A DNA stretch of 64,000 nt from Azospirillum brasilense (GCF_007827795.1 NZ_VITI01000018.1:26465-90464), one strand, 5' to 3'. Numbered from the stretch's first letter, positions 36,760 through 45,623 are shown. Program-made: numbers and translations. The notes: a model not told the origin generated them from the letters alone.

Positions 36760-37875
36760 ATGCACAGCGCCATCATCGACCTCCCGTCCGCCACCCCCGG
36801 CACCCGGCGGACCCTGACCGTTCAGCGCTTCGGCACGGCGGGCGCGCGGCCTTGCGCCTACATCCAGGCGTCGCTGCACGCCGACGAGATCCCGGCGATG
36901 CTGGTGGCCGACAAGCTGCGCCGCATCCTGATCGCGCTGGAGGCCGAGGGGCGGATCGCCGGCGAGGTGATCCTCGTCCCGGTCGCCAACCCGGTGGGTC
37001 TGGGCCAGTCGCTGATGGACCATCACCTGGGCCGCTTCGACCAGGACGACGGCAAGAACTTCAACCGCGACTACCCCCACCTGACCGAGGCGGTGGCCGA
37101 GCGCGTCGCCGACCGGCTGACCGACGACGGCGAGGCCAACAAGGCCGCCATCCGCGCCGCCCTGGCCGACGCGCTGGCCGAACGCACCCCGCGCACCGAG
37201 ACGGAGCACATGAAGCACCGTCTTCTGGCCCTGGCGCTCCAGGCCGATTGGGTGCTGGACCTGCATTGCGACCTGGAAGCGGTGATGCACCTCTACACCC
37301 TGACGCCCTCGGCGGAGGCCTTCGCCCCGTTGCAGCGGCTGCTGGGCGCGCGGGCGGTCTTCCTCGCCGAGGAATCCGGCGGCGACCCCTTCGACGAGGC
37401 GGTCAGCCGCCCCTGGAACGAGCTTGCCAAGCTCTGGCCCGACCGCCCGATCCCCTTCGGCTGCCATTCCGTGACCGTGGAACTGCGCGGGCAGGCCGAC
37501 GTGGAGCACGCCCAAGGCGAAGCGGACGCCCGGGCCATCGCCGGCTTCCTCACCCATGCCGGCGTCCTGTCCGGCGAGCCGCCGGCCCTGCCGGCGCCGC
37601 TGTGCGCCCCGACCCCGCTGGAATCCTCCGAACCGCTGACCGCCCCGGTGGGCGGCGTGGTGGTCTTCCACCACAAGGCGGGCGACCGCGTGGAGGCCGG
37701 CGCCGTGGTCGCCGACATCCTCGACCCGCTGACCGGCGAGATGACCCCGGTGCGCAGCGAGTCGGCGGGCGTGCTCTACGCCCACAGCGCGACCCGCTTC
37801 ACCCTGGCGGGCAAGCGGATCGCCAAGGTGGCGGGGACGACGCTGCGGCGGACGGGGCCGTTGCTCAGTGCATAA
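36760..37875 (+). CDS. Succinylglutamate desuccinylase/aspartoacylase-family deacylase
   Basis: A 371-aa M14-like zinc hydrolase. The zinc ligands are in SLHADEIPAM (His...Glu) and VLDLHCDLEA (His); GKNFNRDYPH contributes the substrate arginine region. The C-terminal ~90 residues form a lipoyl/biotinyl-like beta barrel (GGVVVFHHKAGDRVEAGAVV) often seen in this subgroup. It follows arginine-degradation genes, so an N-acyl amino acid such as N-succinyl/acetyl-glutamate or -ornithine is plausible but unproven. The ATG at 36760 is chosen; an upstream frame reads through repeat copy 3. Confidence 0.8.
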   Translation: MHSAIIDLPSATPGTRRTLTVQRFGTAGARPCAYIQASLHADEIPAMLVADKLRRILIALEAEGRIAGEVILVPVANPVGLGQSLMDHHLGRFDQDDGKNFNRDYPHLTEAVAERVADRLTDDGEANKAAIRAALADALAERTPRTETEHMKHRLLALALQADWVLDLHCDLEAVMHLYTLTPSAEAFAPLQRLLGARAVFLAEESGGDPFDEAVSRPWNELAKLWPDRPIPFGCHSVTVELRGQADVEHAQGEADARAIAGFLTHAGVLSGEPPALPAPLCAPTPLESSEPLTAPVGGVVVFHHKAGDRVEAGAVVADILDPLTGEMTPVRSESAGVLYAHSATRFTLAGKRIAKVAGTTLRRTGPLLSA

Positions 37876-38351
37876 GAGCGCGGATCAAACTCCGCCTCCA
37901 TAGGCTCAAGCCGTTGATTTTTCTTGATCAGGCAAAGGTTCTGATCTGCACTATAAGACCCGACCACACAGGCCATTCAGCGCAGATAGTCAGTTACTTC
38001 TTCATCTTGTTAAATTTCTGCTCTGATGTCCTGCAAAGAGAGTGGCTGGGTAAAGCAGCCGGGCCGAGGACCTGCAGCTGCCGCTGAAGTCTGCCCTGCT
38101 CCAGGCTGCTGATGTTTCCACTAGGGAATGAGATAAGCTCTATTTATTCTCATATCCATCTTTCAGTTCGCATGCCTGCGTTAGATAGGTCGTTTGCCGA
38201 TAGCATGTCATGCCTCCTAGTGGTATAATTCGGAAATCCTGTGGTCCTGGATGATTCATTTGCGTGCAAAATCCCAAAGGGTATTTATTGGGTAAGTAAA
38301 CTCTAAGTTTCTCCAGTAGATATTGTCTGCATCAAAATAAAGGAAGCCGCG
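37876..38351. other. Composition transition region, no gene seen
   Basis: Over ~475 bp the sequence changes from chromosomal high GC to a much more AT-rich sequence leading into the orphan membrane-protein gene. No convincing frame, RNA gene or repeat was seen. It probably marks the left border of acquired DNA, and carries the promoter at 38221. Confidence 0.5.
38221..38229 (+). promoter_or_regulatory. Extended -10 promoter for the AT-rich membrane-protein gene
   Basis: TGGTATAAT is a perfect extended -10 (TGnTATAAT). No good -35 lies at 16-18 bp, which extended -10 promoters tolerate. It predicts a ~115-nt 5' leader before the ATG at 38352. Confidence 0.5.
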
Positions 38352-39527
38352 ATGACCAAAAAGTCATCTTTATTTGGAATAATAGTTGATAATTTAAAAA
38401 ATATTGCCAACACTTCAAGTATAGATATTAAGAGTATCCCAAAAATTGTTGTTGCTTCCTCAAGTTTTTTTGGAATATTACTGTTATCCAATTATATTAT
38501 TATGACAAATACGCCATTACCTCCAATAGATGCGTCTTTTGGTTTCACGATAGCTATATTTATGGTGGTTTTTTTTGTTATATTTACAGTGTTTCTTATC
38601 GTGTTTTTTTTGCCTATTATATGGGAGGTTAGGGATGATAGCGTAATAAGGAAGCTATTCCCAATCTATATATCCAATAGTGACGATAATAAGAAAAAAA
38701 TAATCCCATATGCGGTAATAAATTTTTCTTTTATAATAGAGGTTATTTTTCATTATTCAGCTTATAAATTTGGTAAACTATCCTCATATATGTTTTCTAT
38801 AGAAAATATAATAGTCTTCATGCTGTCGTTGGCTTTCTCGTCAGGGCTATCGTGTATAATAAATAGAAAGAATTACAGAAAAGCTAGCTTCAAAGAAATT
38901 TTTTTATTCTTTTTTAAAGTTAACGCTAAGTCTATAGTGTGGATGTACTTATTTACATTAACCTTTATTCTATATGATGAAACGTATCGAAATGATAATG
39001 ATCTAAACAAGATAGGAAGTATGGTTTATCATTTTGGCGATGAAAAAGTTCCTCCTGATTACATTGCTTTTTTTATTGTATTATCTGTTCATCTTATACA
39101 ATCAGTAATCTCTCTAAGGTTCAAGAATATTCTCTTTATGTGCTTATTATATTTGCTGATGTTTTTGGCTATATATCCGGGATCGAACAATATGACGGCG
39201 TATATATTAAAGTTGATCGGCGCTGGTGGTGGGGTGCATGCTGAATTATACATTAAGTCAATTCAGGAGGATGGAAAAAATAAAATTATTGCTTATAAAA
39301 CATGTATCATGTTCTCTACATCGTCTTCTGTTGTAACAAAAAATATAAAGGGGATTGAGCAAAGTATTGATGGGTACTATAGATCTTGCGATAAACTATC
39401 CAAGAACAAAGCAAAAGATAAAATCTATGAATATCAATTTGTTGACACGGTCATATTTAATAGATCGGATATACACTCCATTAAGTTTCCAAACAAGCCG
39501 AATCGTGGTGTGCTTTTGAGCGAATAA
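38352..39527 (+). CDS. AT-rich orphan polytopic membrane protein
   Basis: A 391-aa protein unlike its neighbours: very AT-rich, with many ATA, AAT, TTT and TTA codons. About seven hydrophobic helices are visible, e.g. ~33-53, ~62-92 (FMVVFFVIFTVFLIVFFLP), ~118-140, ~148-168, ~180-205, ~236-256 and ~259-277. A ~110-residue soluble C-terminal domain with strand-like segments follows (HAELYIKSIQEDGKNKIIAY...). AGGAAG lies 5 nt before the ATG. I recognise no family. Its isolation, composition and lone promoter suggest recent transfer, perhaps a defence, immunity or phage-related cargo gene, but nothing in the sequence proves that. Confidence 0.75.
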   Translation: MTKKSSLFGIIVDNLKNIANTSSIDIKSIPKIVVASSSFFGILLLSNYIIMTNTPLPPIDASFGFTIAIFMVVFFVIFTVFLIVFFLPIIWEVRDDSVIRKLFPIYISNSDDNKKKIIPYAVINFSFIIEVIFHYSAYKFGKLSSYMFSIENIIVFMLSLAFSSGLSCIINRKNYRKASFKEIFLFFFKVNAKSIVWMYLFTLTFILYDETYRNDNDLNKIGSMVYHFGDEKVPPDYIAFFIVLSVHLIQSVISLRFKNILFMCLLYLLMFLAIYPGSNNMTAYILKLIGAGGGVHAELYIKSIQEDGKNKIIAYKTCIMFSTSSSVVTKNIKGIEQSIDGYYRSCDKLSKNKAKDKIYEYQFVDTVIFNRSDIHSIKFPNKPNRGVLLSE

Positions 39528-39617
39528 AGCCAGTAGGGTTCCGTTTGATAAACGTCTTGTGGTAATTTCGCTGGTGTGTTGAGGCGTGCATAGCATCATG
39601 CACCTGAGGCAAATGTG

Positions 39618-39636
39618 TCCGCATCCTAGGTGCGGA
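39618..39636. other. Short hairpin downstream of the orphan gene
   Basis: TCCGCA-TCCTAGG-TGCGGA is an inverted repeat 90 bp after the stop, with a palindromic CCTAGG centre. No T-run follows on either strand, so terminator function is uncertain. A second small dyad (TGGTTTCAAACCA) is at 39656-39668. Confidence 0.3.
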
Positions 39637-39763
39637 GAGCAGAACCTCGGCCCCTTGGTTTCAAACCATTAACCTAGCTCAGAACAAGGGGGGGCGGTCA
39701 CGCCACGCTCGCCCGAAGCGGCATGCATGCCGCAACGGATGACGTGACACCCTCTCCCCACAC

Positions 39764-39793
39764 TTGACGGATATACCAACCGACCGGTATGTT
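39764..39793 (+). promoter_or_regulatory. Promoter with TetR-type operator upstream of the TetR operon
   Basis: TTGACG (39764-39769) and TATGTT (39788-39793) at 18-bp spacing resemble a sigma-70 promoter. The dyad ATACC-N8-GGTAT (39773-39790) fills the spacer and overlaps the -10, as expected for autorepression by the adjacent TetR protein. The predicted start of transcription (~39800) nearly coincides with the ATG at 39801, so the mRNA may be leaderless. Confidence 0.55.
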
Positions 39794-39800
39794 TCATCCC

Positions 39801-40451
39801 ATGCCGAGACCCGCCAAACATCACCCCGAACGCGGCGACGCCCGCACCCGGCTCCTCGAAGCGGCGCGGGACGTCATCCGGGCCAAGGGCTTCGCGGCGA
39901 CGTCCGTCGATGATCTCTGCAAGGCGGCGGGGGTCAGCAAGGGCGCGTTCTTCCATCATTTCGAGACCAAGGAAGCGCTCGGCGTCGCCGCCGCCGCCTA
40001 TTGGGCGGAAACCACCTCGGCCTTCTTCGCGAACGCGCCGTACCACCGGCTCGACGACCCGCTCGACCGCCTGTTCGGCTATGTCGAGTTCCGCAAGACG
40101 ATCATCGACGGCGATCCCGCCGAATTCACCTGCCTCGTCGGGACCATGACGCAGGAGGTCTACGGGTCGCACCCGGCGATCCGCGACGCCTGCGCCGCCA
40201 GCATCTTCGGCCACGCGGCGACGCTCGAACCGGACATCGCGGCGGCCATGGCGGCGCGCGGCATCGAGGCCGACTGGACCCCGGCGAGCCTCGCGCGGCA
40301 CACCCAGGCCGTGCTCCAGGGCGCCTTCATCCTCGCCAAGGCGACGGGCGGGCGCGAGGATGCGCTGGACAGCGTCGATCACCTGAAACGCTACCTCACG
40401 CTGCTCTTTTCACAGCCCCGTTCGAAAGGGAACACCCATGACGGAAGGTGA
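39801..40451 (+). CDS. TetR-family transcriptional regulator
   Basis: A 216-aa repressor. The TetR HTH is ARTRLLEAARDVIRAKGFAATSVDDLCKAA then GVSKGAFFHHFETKEAL, followed by an all-helical ligand domain with TCLVGTMTQEVY. The ATG at 39801 is chosen over 39789 because the upstream ATG lies within the predicted -10 box. It probably represses its own operon through the dyad at 39773. The stop overlaps the SRPBCC gene by 14 bp. Confidence 0.9.
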   Translation: MPRPAKHHPERGDARTRLLEAARDVIRAKGFAATSVDDLCKAAGVSKGAFFHHFETKEALGVAAAAYWAETTSAFFANAPYHRLDDPLDRLFGYVEFRKTIIDGDPAEFTCLVGTMTQEVYGSHPAIRDACAASIFGHAATLEPDIAAAMAARGIEADWTPASLARHTQAVLQGAFILAKATGGREDALDSVDHLKRYLTLLFSQPRSKGNTHDGR

Positions 40452-40902
40452 GCGCGACCTCGTTCTGACCCGCAGCCTCGACGCGCCGCGCGGCGCGCTG
40501 TGGCGCTGCTGGACCGAACCCGAGCTGCTGAAACAGTGGTTCTGCCCCAAGCCCTGGTTCGTGTCCGAGGCGCGGATGGACCTGCGGCCGGGCGGCGAGT
40601 TCTTCACGCGGATGAACGGCCCGAACGGCGAATCCTTCGGCGAGCCCGGCGTCTTCCTCGACGTGGAGGAGGGGCGGCGTCTCGTCTTCACCGACGCCTT
40701 CCGCCCCGGCTGGCGGCCGTCGGGCCGGGCCTTCATGACCGCCGAGGTGCGCTTCGAGGACGCGGGCGACGGCCGGACCCTCTACACCGCCCGCGCCATG
40801 CACTGGAGCGCCGAGGCGCGCGACGAGCACGAAAAGATGGGCTTCCACGAAGGCTGGGGCAAAGCGACCGATCAGCTCGAAGCCCTCGCCAGAACGCTCT
40901 GA
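40438..40902 (+). CDS. SRPBCC (AHSA1-type) domain protein
   Basis: A 154-aa START-like protein of the Activator of Hsp90 ATPase homologue 1 group. LTRSLDAPRGALWRCWTEPELLKQWFCP and LEVEEG-like LDVEEGRRLVFTDAF are its typical strands, and GFHEGWGKATDQLEALA is the C-terminal helix that closes the hydrophobic cavity. Such proteins bind small hydrophobic molecules. It overlaps the TetR gene and precedes VOC and DUF1428 genes, a grouping often seen in small stress/detoxification operons. Confidence 0.88.
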   Translation: MTEGERDLVLTRSLDAPRGALWRCWTEPELLKQWFCPKPWFVSEARMDLRPGGEFFTRMNGPNGESFGEPGVFLDVEEGRRLVFTDAFRPGWRPSGRAFMTAEVRFEDAGDGRTLYTARAMHWSAEARDEHEKMGFHEGWGKATDQLEALARTL

Positions 40903-40936
40903 TCCAAAAACAGTCTTAACCGGAGGAAACGAATCC

Positions 40937-41371
40937 ATGGAACCGACGATCTACCTGTTCTTCAACGGGACCTGCCTGGAGGCGATGACCCACTACGCCG
41001 AGACCCTCGGCGGCGACATCGTCTACGTGTTCCGCAACGGCGACGCCCCGGATGCGGACAGCCGCATGCCCGGCGGCGATGACCTCGTGATGAACATGAT
41101 GGTGAAGCTGGGGGCGACCACGGTGATGGCGTCCGACTCGCCGGACAGCATGTACAGCACGCCGCAGGGATTCCGGGTGCAGATCGCCCCGCCGTCGCTC
41201 GCCGAGTTCGAGCGTATCTTCGCGGTGCTGGCGAAGGACGCCCGGTCCGTCGAGATGCCGCCGGGCGAGACCTTCTGGGCCGATCGCTTTGCCATGGTCA
41301 CCGACCGCTTCGGCACGCCCTGGATGCTGAACCACACCGGTGCGAAGTGCCCGGACCCGACCGCGTCCTGA
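40937..41371 (+). CDS. PhnB-like VOC-family protein
   Basis: A 144-aa glyoxalase/bleomycin-resistance-fold protein of the PhnB subgroup: MEPTIYLFFNGTCLEAMTHYAETLGG, VMASDSPDSM and a C-terminal DRFGTPWMLNH. The fold pairs two beta-alpha-beta-beta-beta units. The activity of this subgroup is not established, and a bound metal is not guaranteed. GGAGG precedes the ATG by 10 nt. Third gene of the TetR operon. Confidence 0.88.
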   Translation: MEPTIYLFFNGTCLEAMTHYAETLGGDIVYVFRNGDAPDADSRMPGGDDLVMNMMVKLGATTVMASDSPDSMYSTPQGFRVQIAPPSLAEFERIFAVLAKDARSVEMPPGETFWADRFAMVTDRFGTPWMLNHTGAKCPDPTAS

Positions 41372-41411
41372 CGGGCGGGGCCGAAGCTTCAATCAAAAAG
41401 GGAGGAAGGGC

Positions 41412-41777
41412 ATGGCTTACATCGACGGATTCGTCATCGCGGTTCCGACGGCCAACCGGCAGGCCTTCATCGACCACGCGAACAAGGCCGACAGCGTGTT
41501 CAAGGAGCTTGGCGCGACGCGCATCCTCGAATGCTGGGGCGACGATGTGCCCAACGGCAAGCTCACCGATTTCCGCCGCGCCGTGCAGGCGACGGAGGAC
41601 GAGACGGTCGTCTTCTCCTGGATCGAATGGCCGGACAAGGCGACGCGGGACGCCGCCATGGGGCGGATGGAAGAGTTGATGAAGATCGACGAGCGGTTCA
41701 GTCCGGAGACGAATCCGATGCCCTTCGATGGGAAGCGGCTGATCTTCGGCGGGTTTGCGCCGGTCGTCGAGCTGTGA
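41412..41777 (+). CDS. DUF1428-family protein
   Basis: A 121-aa protein beginning MAYIDGFVIAVPTANRQAFI, with ECWGDDVPNGKLTDF, VFSWIEWPDKATRD and MPFDGKRLIFGGFAPV, the full signature of DUF1428 (dimeric alpha-beta barrel, YbaA-like). Its function is unknown. GGAGGAAGG precedes the ATG. It ends the TetR operon and is convergent (9-bp gap) with the next gene. Confidence 0.9.
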   Translation: MAYIDGFVIAVPTANRQAFIDHANKADSVFKELGATRILECWGDDVPNGKLTDFRRAVQATEDETVVFSWIEWPDKATRDAAMGRMEELMKIDERFSPETNPMPFDGKRLIFGGFAPVVEL

Positions 41778-41786
41778 ACGGGCGCT

Positions 41787-42671
41787 TCAGGAGCCGGTGA
41801 GCGCGCCGGCCTCGCTGTTTGAAAGACCGAGGTCCGCGGCGGCGCTGCGCATCAGCGCCACCGCGTCCCGGTTCCTCATGCGCCGGTAACCGGCCTCGGC
41901 CAGCGCCTCCCGCCGCGCACCGTCGGCGACCAGCGCGCAGGCGGCCTCGACCAGCCCGTCGTAGGGGGCGAAGGCCATGGCGTCCAGCAGGTCGGGGTCG
42001 ATTTCGGTGTCGGGGTGGCGCTCGGCCAGCACCGCCTTGCGGTTCGACAGCAGGTGCGAGACGCGGACGATCTCGAAGATGCCCGCCTCGTAGTAATGCA
42101 GGTTCAGCACCAGCTTGGCGTCGGCGACGAAGCGGTCGCGCAGATCTCCGTAATAATGCTGGAGGCTGACCACGGTCAGGCCGCGCTCGCCCAGCGCGTC
42201 GAGGATGGCGCGGCGGCGCGGGTTCACGGCGCCGTAGAACAGCACGTCGATGCCGGGGGCTGGGCTGTTCGGGATGCGGGTCATCGCGTCGACATGCCCG
42301 ATGGGGACGTGGCGCGCCCGGATGCCCTGGCCGGCCAGATCGGCGATGTTGCGCGGGCTGTAGTCCCACACCCGGCAGCGGCGCAGCAGGTCCAGGTAAT
42401 GGGCGTTGCGCGGGTGGAGCGTGGCGATCTGCTCCAGATTGTAGAGGATGGTGCCGCTGGGCAGACGGTCGCCCTCCTCCGGCGTCAGGTCGTGCCCGCC
42501 CAGGACGATGGCGCGCCGGCGGCGGCCGACGCGGTTCCACACGATTTCCGCGTCGATGCCCAGGCGGCGCAGCGCGAAACGCAGGGTTTCCGCGACCTCC
42601 GCGAAGACGCTGGCCCCGGCGTCGCCCAGACCGCTCTTCTTGATGATGACGATGTCGATCCCGCCGGCCAT
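41787..42671 (-). CDS. Glycosyltransferase-like protein
   Basis: A 294-aa protein starting MAGGIDIVIIKKSGLGDAG. The segment DAKLVLNLHYYEAGIFEIVRVSHLLSNRK, with a conserved E of the donor-binding end, and later AMAFAPYDGLVEAACAL resemble the C-terminal lobe of GT-B-type (GT1/GT4-like) enzymes. The N-terminal half is divergent. No membrane segment or signal. It is monocistronic and lies between convergent genes. The substrate is unknown. The fold call rests on a few motif-like stretches. Confidence 0.6.
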   Translation of the reverse strand: MAGGIDIVIIKKSGLGDAGASVFAEVAETLRFALRRLGIDAEIVWNRVGRRRRAIVLGGHDLTPEEGDRLPSGTILYNLEQIATLHPRNAHYLDLLRRCRVWDYSPRNIADLAGQGIRARHVPIGHVDAMTRIPNSPAPGIDVLFYGAVNPRRRAILDALGERGLTVVSLQHYYGDLRDRFVADAKLVLNLHYYEAGIFEIVRVSHLLSNRKAVLAERHPDTEIDPDLLDAMAFAPYDGLVEAACALVADGARREALAEAGYRRMRNRDAVALMRSAAADLGLSNSEAGALTGS

Positions 42672-42725
42672 GCGCTTGCCCCTCCGCCCCGCGCCCTCAT
42701 CCTAAAGCGCGGGCGGGCGGGCGCA

Positions 42726-42761
42726 CAAAAAGAAACCCTCCTTCCCTTGCGGGAAGGAGGG
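42726..42761 (-). terminator. Intrinsic terminator of the gabDT operon
   Basis: CCCTCCTTCCC (42736-42746) and GGGAAGGAGGG (42751-42761) form an 11-bp perfect stem with a TTGC loop, 28 bp beyond the gabT stop. On the minus strand TTTCTTTTTG follows. A textbook rho-independent terminator. Confidence 0.88.
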
Positions 42762-42789
42762 TGTGCAGTCAGGGGACTTCGCGAAAAGA

Positions 42790-44076
42790 TCAGGCCGAAA
42801 CCAGCTCCTCCAGGGAGCGCTCGATGATGTCCAGGCCCTCGTCCACCAGCGCGTCCGACGCGGTCAGCGGAACCAGGATGCGGATCACGTTGCCGTAGGT
42901 GCCGCAGGACAGCAGGACGAGGCCCTTCTCCGCCGCCTTGGCGACCAGCGCCTTGGTCAGCTCCGGCGCCGGCTCCTTGGTGCCGCGGTCCTTCACCAGC
43001 TCCATGGCGATCATGCCGCCCAGGTTGCGCACGTCGCCGATCACCGACAGCGTGTTGCGCTGGGCCATGGTGCGGAAGCGGCCGGCGATGCGCTCGCCCA
43101 GGTCGTTGGAGCGCTGGATCAGCTTCTCCTCCTCGATGACGTCCAGCACGGCCAGAGCCGCGGTGGTCGCCAGCGGGCTGCCGGCGTAGGTGCCGCCGAT
43201 GCCGCCGGGGATCGGGGCGTCCATGATCTCCGCCTTGCCGGTGACCGCCGACAGCGGGAAACCGCCGGCCAGGCTCTTCGCCATGGTCATCAGGTCGGGC
43301 TCGACGCCGGAATGCTCGATGGCGAACATCTTGCCGGTGCGGGCGAAGCCGGTCTGGATCTCGTCGATGATCAGCAGGATGCCGTTGTCGTCGCAGACCT
43401 TGCGCAGCGCCTGCAGGAACTCCGTCGGGGCGATGTTGAAGCCGCCCTCACCCTGCACCGGCTCCACGATGATCGCGGCGACGCGGGTGGCGTCCACGTC
43501 CGACTTGAACAGCTGCTCCAGCGCCGTCAGGCTGTCCTTGACGCTGACCCCGCGATAGGCGTTGGGGAAGGGCGCGTGGTAGACCTCGGCCGGGAAGGGA
43601 CCGAAGCCGACCTTGTAGGGCACGACCTTGCCGGTCAGCGCCATCGCCAGAAGCGTGCGGCCGTGGAAGGCGCCGGAGAAGGCGATCACGCCCGGACGGC
43701 CCGTGTGGGCGCGGGCGATCTTCACGGCGTTCTCGACGGCTTCGGCACCGGTGGTGAAGAAGGCGGTCTTCTTCGGCGTGGAGCCCGGAACCAGCGCGTT
43801 CAGCCGCTCCGCCAGGGTCACGAAGGACTCGTAGGGCGTGACCATCGCGCAGGTGTGGGTGAAGCGGTCGAGCTGGGCCTTCACCGCCTCGATGATCTTC
43901 GGATGGCGGTGGCCGGTGTTCAGCACCGCGATGCCGCCCGCGAAGTCGATGAAGCGGTTGCCCTCGACGTCCCACAGCTCGGCGTTCTCGGCGCGGTCGA
44001 CATAGACCGGCATGGCGTTGGCAAGGCCGCGCGGAACGGCGGCGTTGCGACGATCCTGGAAGGACTGGTTGCTCAT
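42790..44076 (-). CDS. gabT: 4-aminobutyrate aminotransferase
   Basis: A 428-aa class-III PLP enzyme converting GABA and 2-oxoglutarate to succinate semialdehyde and glutamate. Motifs are NSGAEA-like TTGAEAVENAVKIARAHTG, AFHGRTLLAMALTGK, VEPVQGEGGFNIAP, IIDEIQTGFARTGK, and the PLP lysine in TMAKSLAGGFPLSAVTG. The ATG at 44076 (MSNQSFQDRRNAAVPRG) is family-like and preceded by GGGGG; the longer frame overlaps gabD. It follows gabD by 28 bp and ends at a strong terminator. Confidence 0.94.
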   Translation of the reverse strand: MSNQSFQDRRNAAVPRGLANAMPVYVDRAENAELWDVEGNRFIDFAGGIAVLNTGHRHPKIIEAVKAQLDRFTHTCAMVTPYESFVTLAERLNALVPGSTPKKTAFFTTGAEAVENAVKIARAHTGRPGVIAFSGAFHGRTLLAMALTGKVVPYKVGFGPFPAEVYHAPFPNAYRGVSVKDSLTALEQLFKSDVDATRVAAIIVEPVQGEGGFNIAPTEFLQALRKVCDDNGILLIIDEIQTGFARTGKMFAIEHSGVEPDLMTMAKSLAGGFPLSAVTGKAEIMDAPIPGGIGGTYAGSPLATTAALAVLDVIEEEKLIQRSNDLGERIAGRFRTMAQRNTLSVIGDVRNLGGMIAMELVKDRGTKEPAPELTKALVAKAAEKGLVLLSCGTYGNVIRILVPLTASDALVDEGLDIIERSLEELVSA

Positions 44077-44104
44077 CTCAAACCCCCGATTGGAAAGGAT
44101 GGCG

Positions 44105-45565
44105 TCAGGCGCCCAGGCCGACGCACAGGTACTTGATCTCCAGGAAGTCCTCCACACCGTACTTGGAGCCTTCCCGCCCGATGCCCGACTGCTTGATGCC
44201 GCCGAACGGCGCGACCTCGGTCGACAGGATGCCTTCGTTGATCCCGACCATGCCGTATTCCAGCTGCTCGGCCACGCGCCACACCCGGCCGATGTCCCGG
44301 CTGTAGAAATAGGCCGCCAGACCGAACTCGGTATCGTTCGCCATGCGGATGGCGTCGGCCTCCGTCTCGAACTTGAACAGCGGGGCCACCGGGCCGAAGA
44401 TCTCCTCGCGGGCCACGCGCATCTCGGTGGTGACGCCGGTCAGGATCGTCGGCTCGAAGAAGGTGCCGCCCAGGCCATGGCGCTTGCCGCCGAGCGCGAC
44501 CGTGGCGCCCTTGGCCAGCGCGTCGCCCATCAGCTCCTCGACCTTCTCGACGGCCTGGCCGTTGATCATCGGGCCCTGGGTGACCCCGGCCTCCATGCCG
44601 TTGCCGACGCGGATCTGCTTCACCGCCTTGGCCAGCTTGGCGGCGAAGGCGTCGTAGACGCCGGCCTGGACCAGCAGCCGGTTCGCGCAGACGCAGGTCT
44701 GGCCGGAGTTGCGGTACTTGGAGGCGAGCGCACCCTTGACCGCCTCGTCCAGGTCGGCGTCGTCGAACACGATGAAGGGCGCGTTGCCGCCCAGCTCCAG
44801 CGACACCTTCTTCACCGTGTCCGCCGACTGGCGCATCAGGATCTTGCCGACCTCGGTCGAGCCGGTGAAGGACAGCTTGCGCACGATCGGGCTGGCGGTC
44901 AGCTCGCCGCCGATGGCGACCGGGTCGGACCCGGTGACGATGTTAAACACCCCGGCCGGCACGCCGGCGCGCTCGGCCAGCTCGGCCAGCGCCAGGGCGG
45001 ACAGCGGGGTGTCCTCCGCCGGCTTGACCACGATGGTGCAGCCGGCGGCCAGCGCCGGGCCGACCTTGCGGGTGATCATCGCGTTGGGGAAGTTCCACGG
45101 GGTGATCGCCGCGACGACGCCGATCGGCTCCTTCAGGACGACGATGCGCTTGTTGCCGGCGAAGCTGGGGATCACGTCGCCGTAGACCCGCTTGCCCTCC
45201 TCGGCGAACCACTCGATGAAGCTGGCGCCATAGGCGACCTCGCCGCGGGCCTCAGCCAGCGGCTTGCCCTGCTCCAGCGTCATCAGAACGGCCAGATCCT
45301 CCTGCGCCGCCATGATCAGCTCGAACCAGCGGCGCAGGATGGCCGCGCGCTCCTTCGCGGTCTTGGCGCGCCAGGCCGGCAGGGCGGCGTCGGCGGCGTT
45401 GATGGCCTGCCGCGTCTCTTCCGCGCCGACGTCGGCGACCCGGGCCAGCTCTTCGCCCGTCGCCGGGTTGGTGACCGCGAAGGTCTTGCCGGAGAAGGCG
45501 TCGCGCCACGCGCCGTTCACATAGGCTTGCGTCCGAAGAAGGCTCTGGTCGTTCAGCGACAGCAT
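44105..45565 (-). CDS. gabD: Succinate-semialdehyde dehydrogenase
   Basis: A 486-aa NAD(P)+-dependent aldehyde dehydrogenase that oxidises succinate semialdehyde to succinate. Motifs are the cofactor-binding ITPWNFPNAMITRK, FTGSTEVGK, the catalytic Glu in LELGGNAPFIVFDDAD and the catalytic Cys in NSGQTCVCANR. Adjacent gabT fixes the role. The ATG at 45565 (MLSLNDQSLLRTQ) is preferred; the frame to 45625 would run into the operator. It is divergent from the XRE-cupin regulator with a perfect palindrome between them. Confidence 0.94.
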   Translation of the reverse strand: MLSLNDQSLLRTQAYVNGAWRDAFSGKTFAVTNPATGEELARVADVGAEETRQAINAADAALPAWRAKTAKERAAILRRWFELIMAAQEDLAVLMTLEQGKPLAEARGEVAYGASFIEWFAEEGKRVYGDVIPSFAGNKRIVVLKEPIGVVAAITPWNFPNAMITRKVGPALAAGCTIVVKPAEDTPLSALALAELAERAGVPAGVFNIVTGSDPVAIGGELTASPIVRKLSFTGSTEVGKILMRQSADTVKKVSLELGGNAPFIVFDDADLDEAVKGALASKYRNSGQTCVCANRLLVQAGVYDAFAAKLAKAVKQIRVGNGMEAGVTQGPMINGQAVEKVEELMGDALAKGATVALGGKRHGLGGTFFEPTILTGVTTEMRVAREEIFGPVAPLFKFETEADAIRMANDTEFGLAAYFYSRDIGRVWRVAEQLEYGMVGINEGILSTEVAPFGGIKQSGIGREGSKYGVEDFLEIKYLCVGLGA

Positions 45566-45607
45566 GGGAATCAGCCTCGATTTGCGATGTGAAGGGAGCG
45601 TACCCAT

Positions 45608-45623
45608 GTTTAATAAATTAAAC
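45608..45623. promoter_or_regulatory. Operator palindrome between gabD and its regulator
   Basis: GTTTAAT-AA-ATTAAAC is a perfect 7+2+7 inverted repeat, 42 bp upstream of gabD and 82 bp from the regulator ATG. The same sequence with two changes occurs at 50957 before the polyamine importer operon. Probable binding site of the XRE-cupin protein. Confidence 0.7.

Noticed and set aside
39528..39680. tRNA-like remnant downstream of the orphan membrane-protein gene
   Set aside because: Small dyads are present but no acceptor/T-loop pairing or CCA could be assembled.
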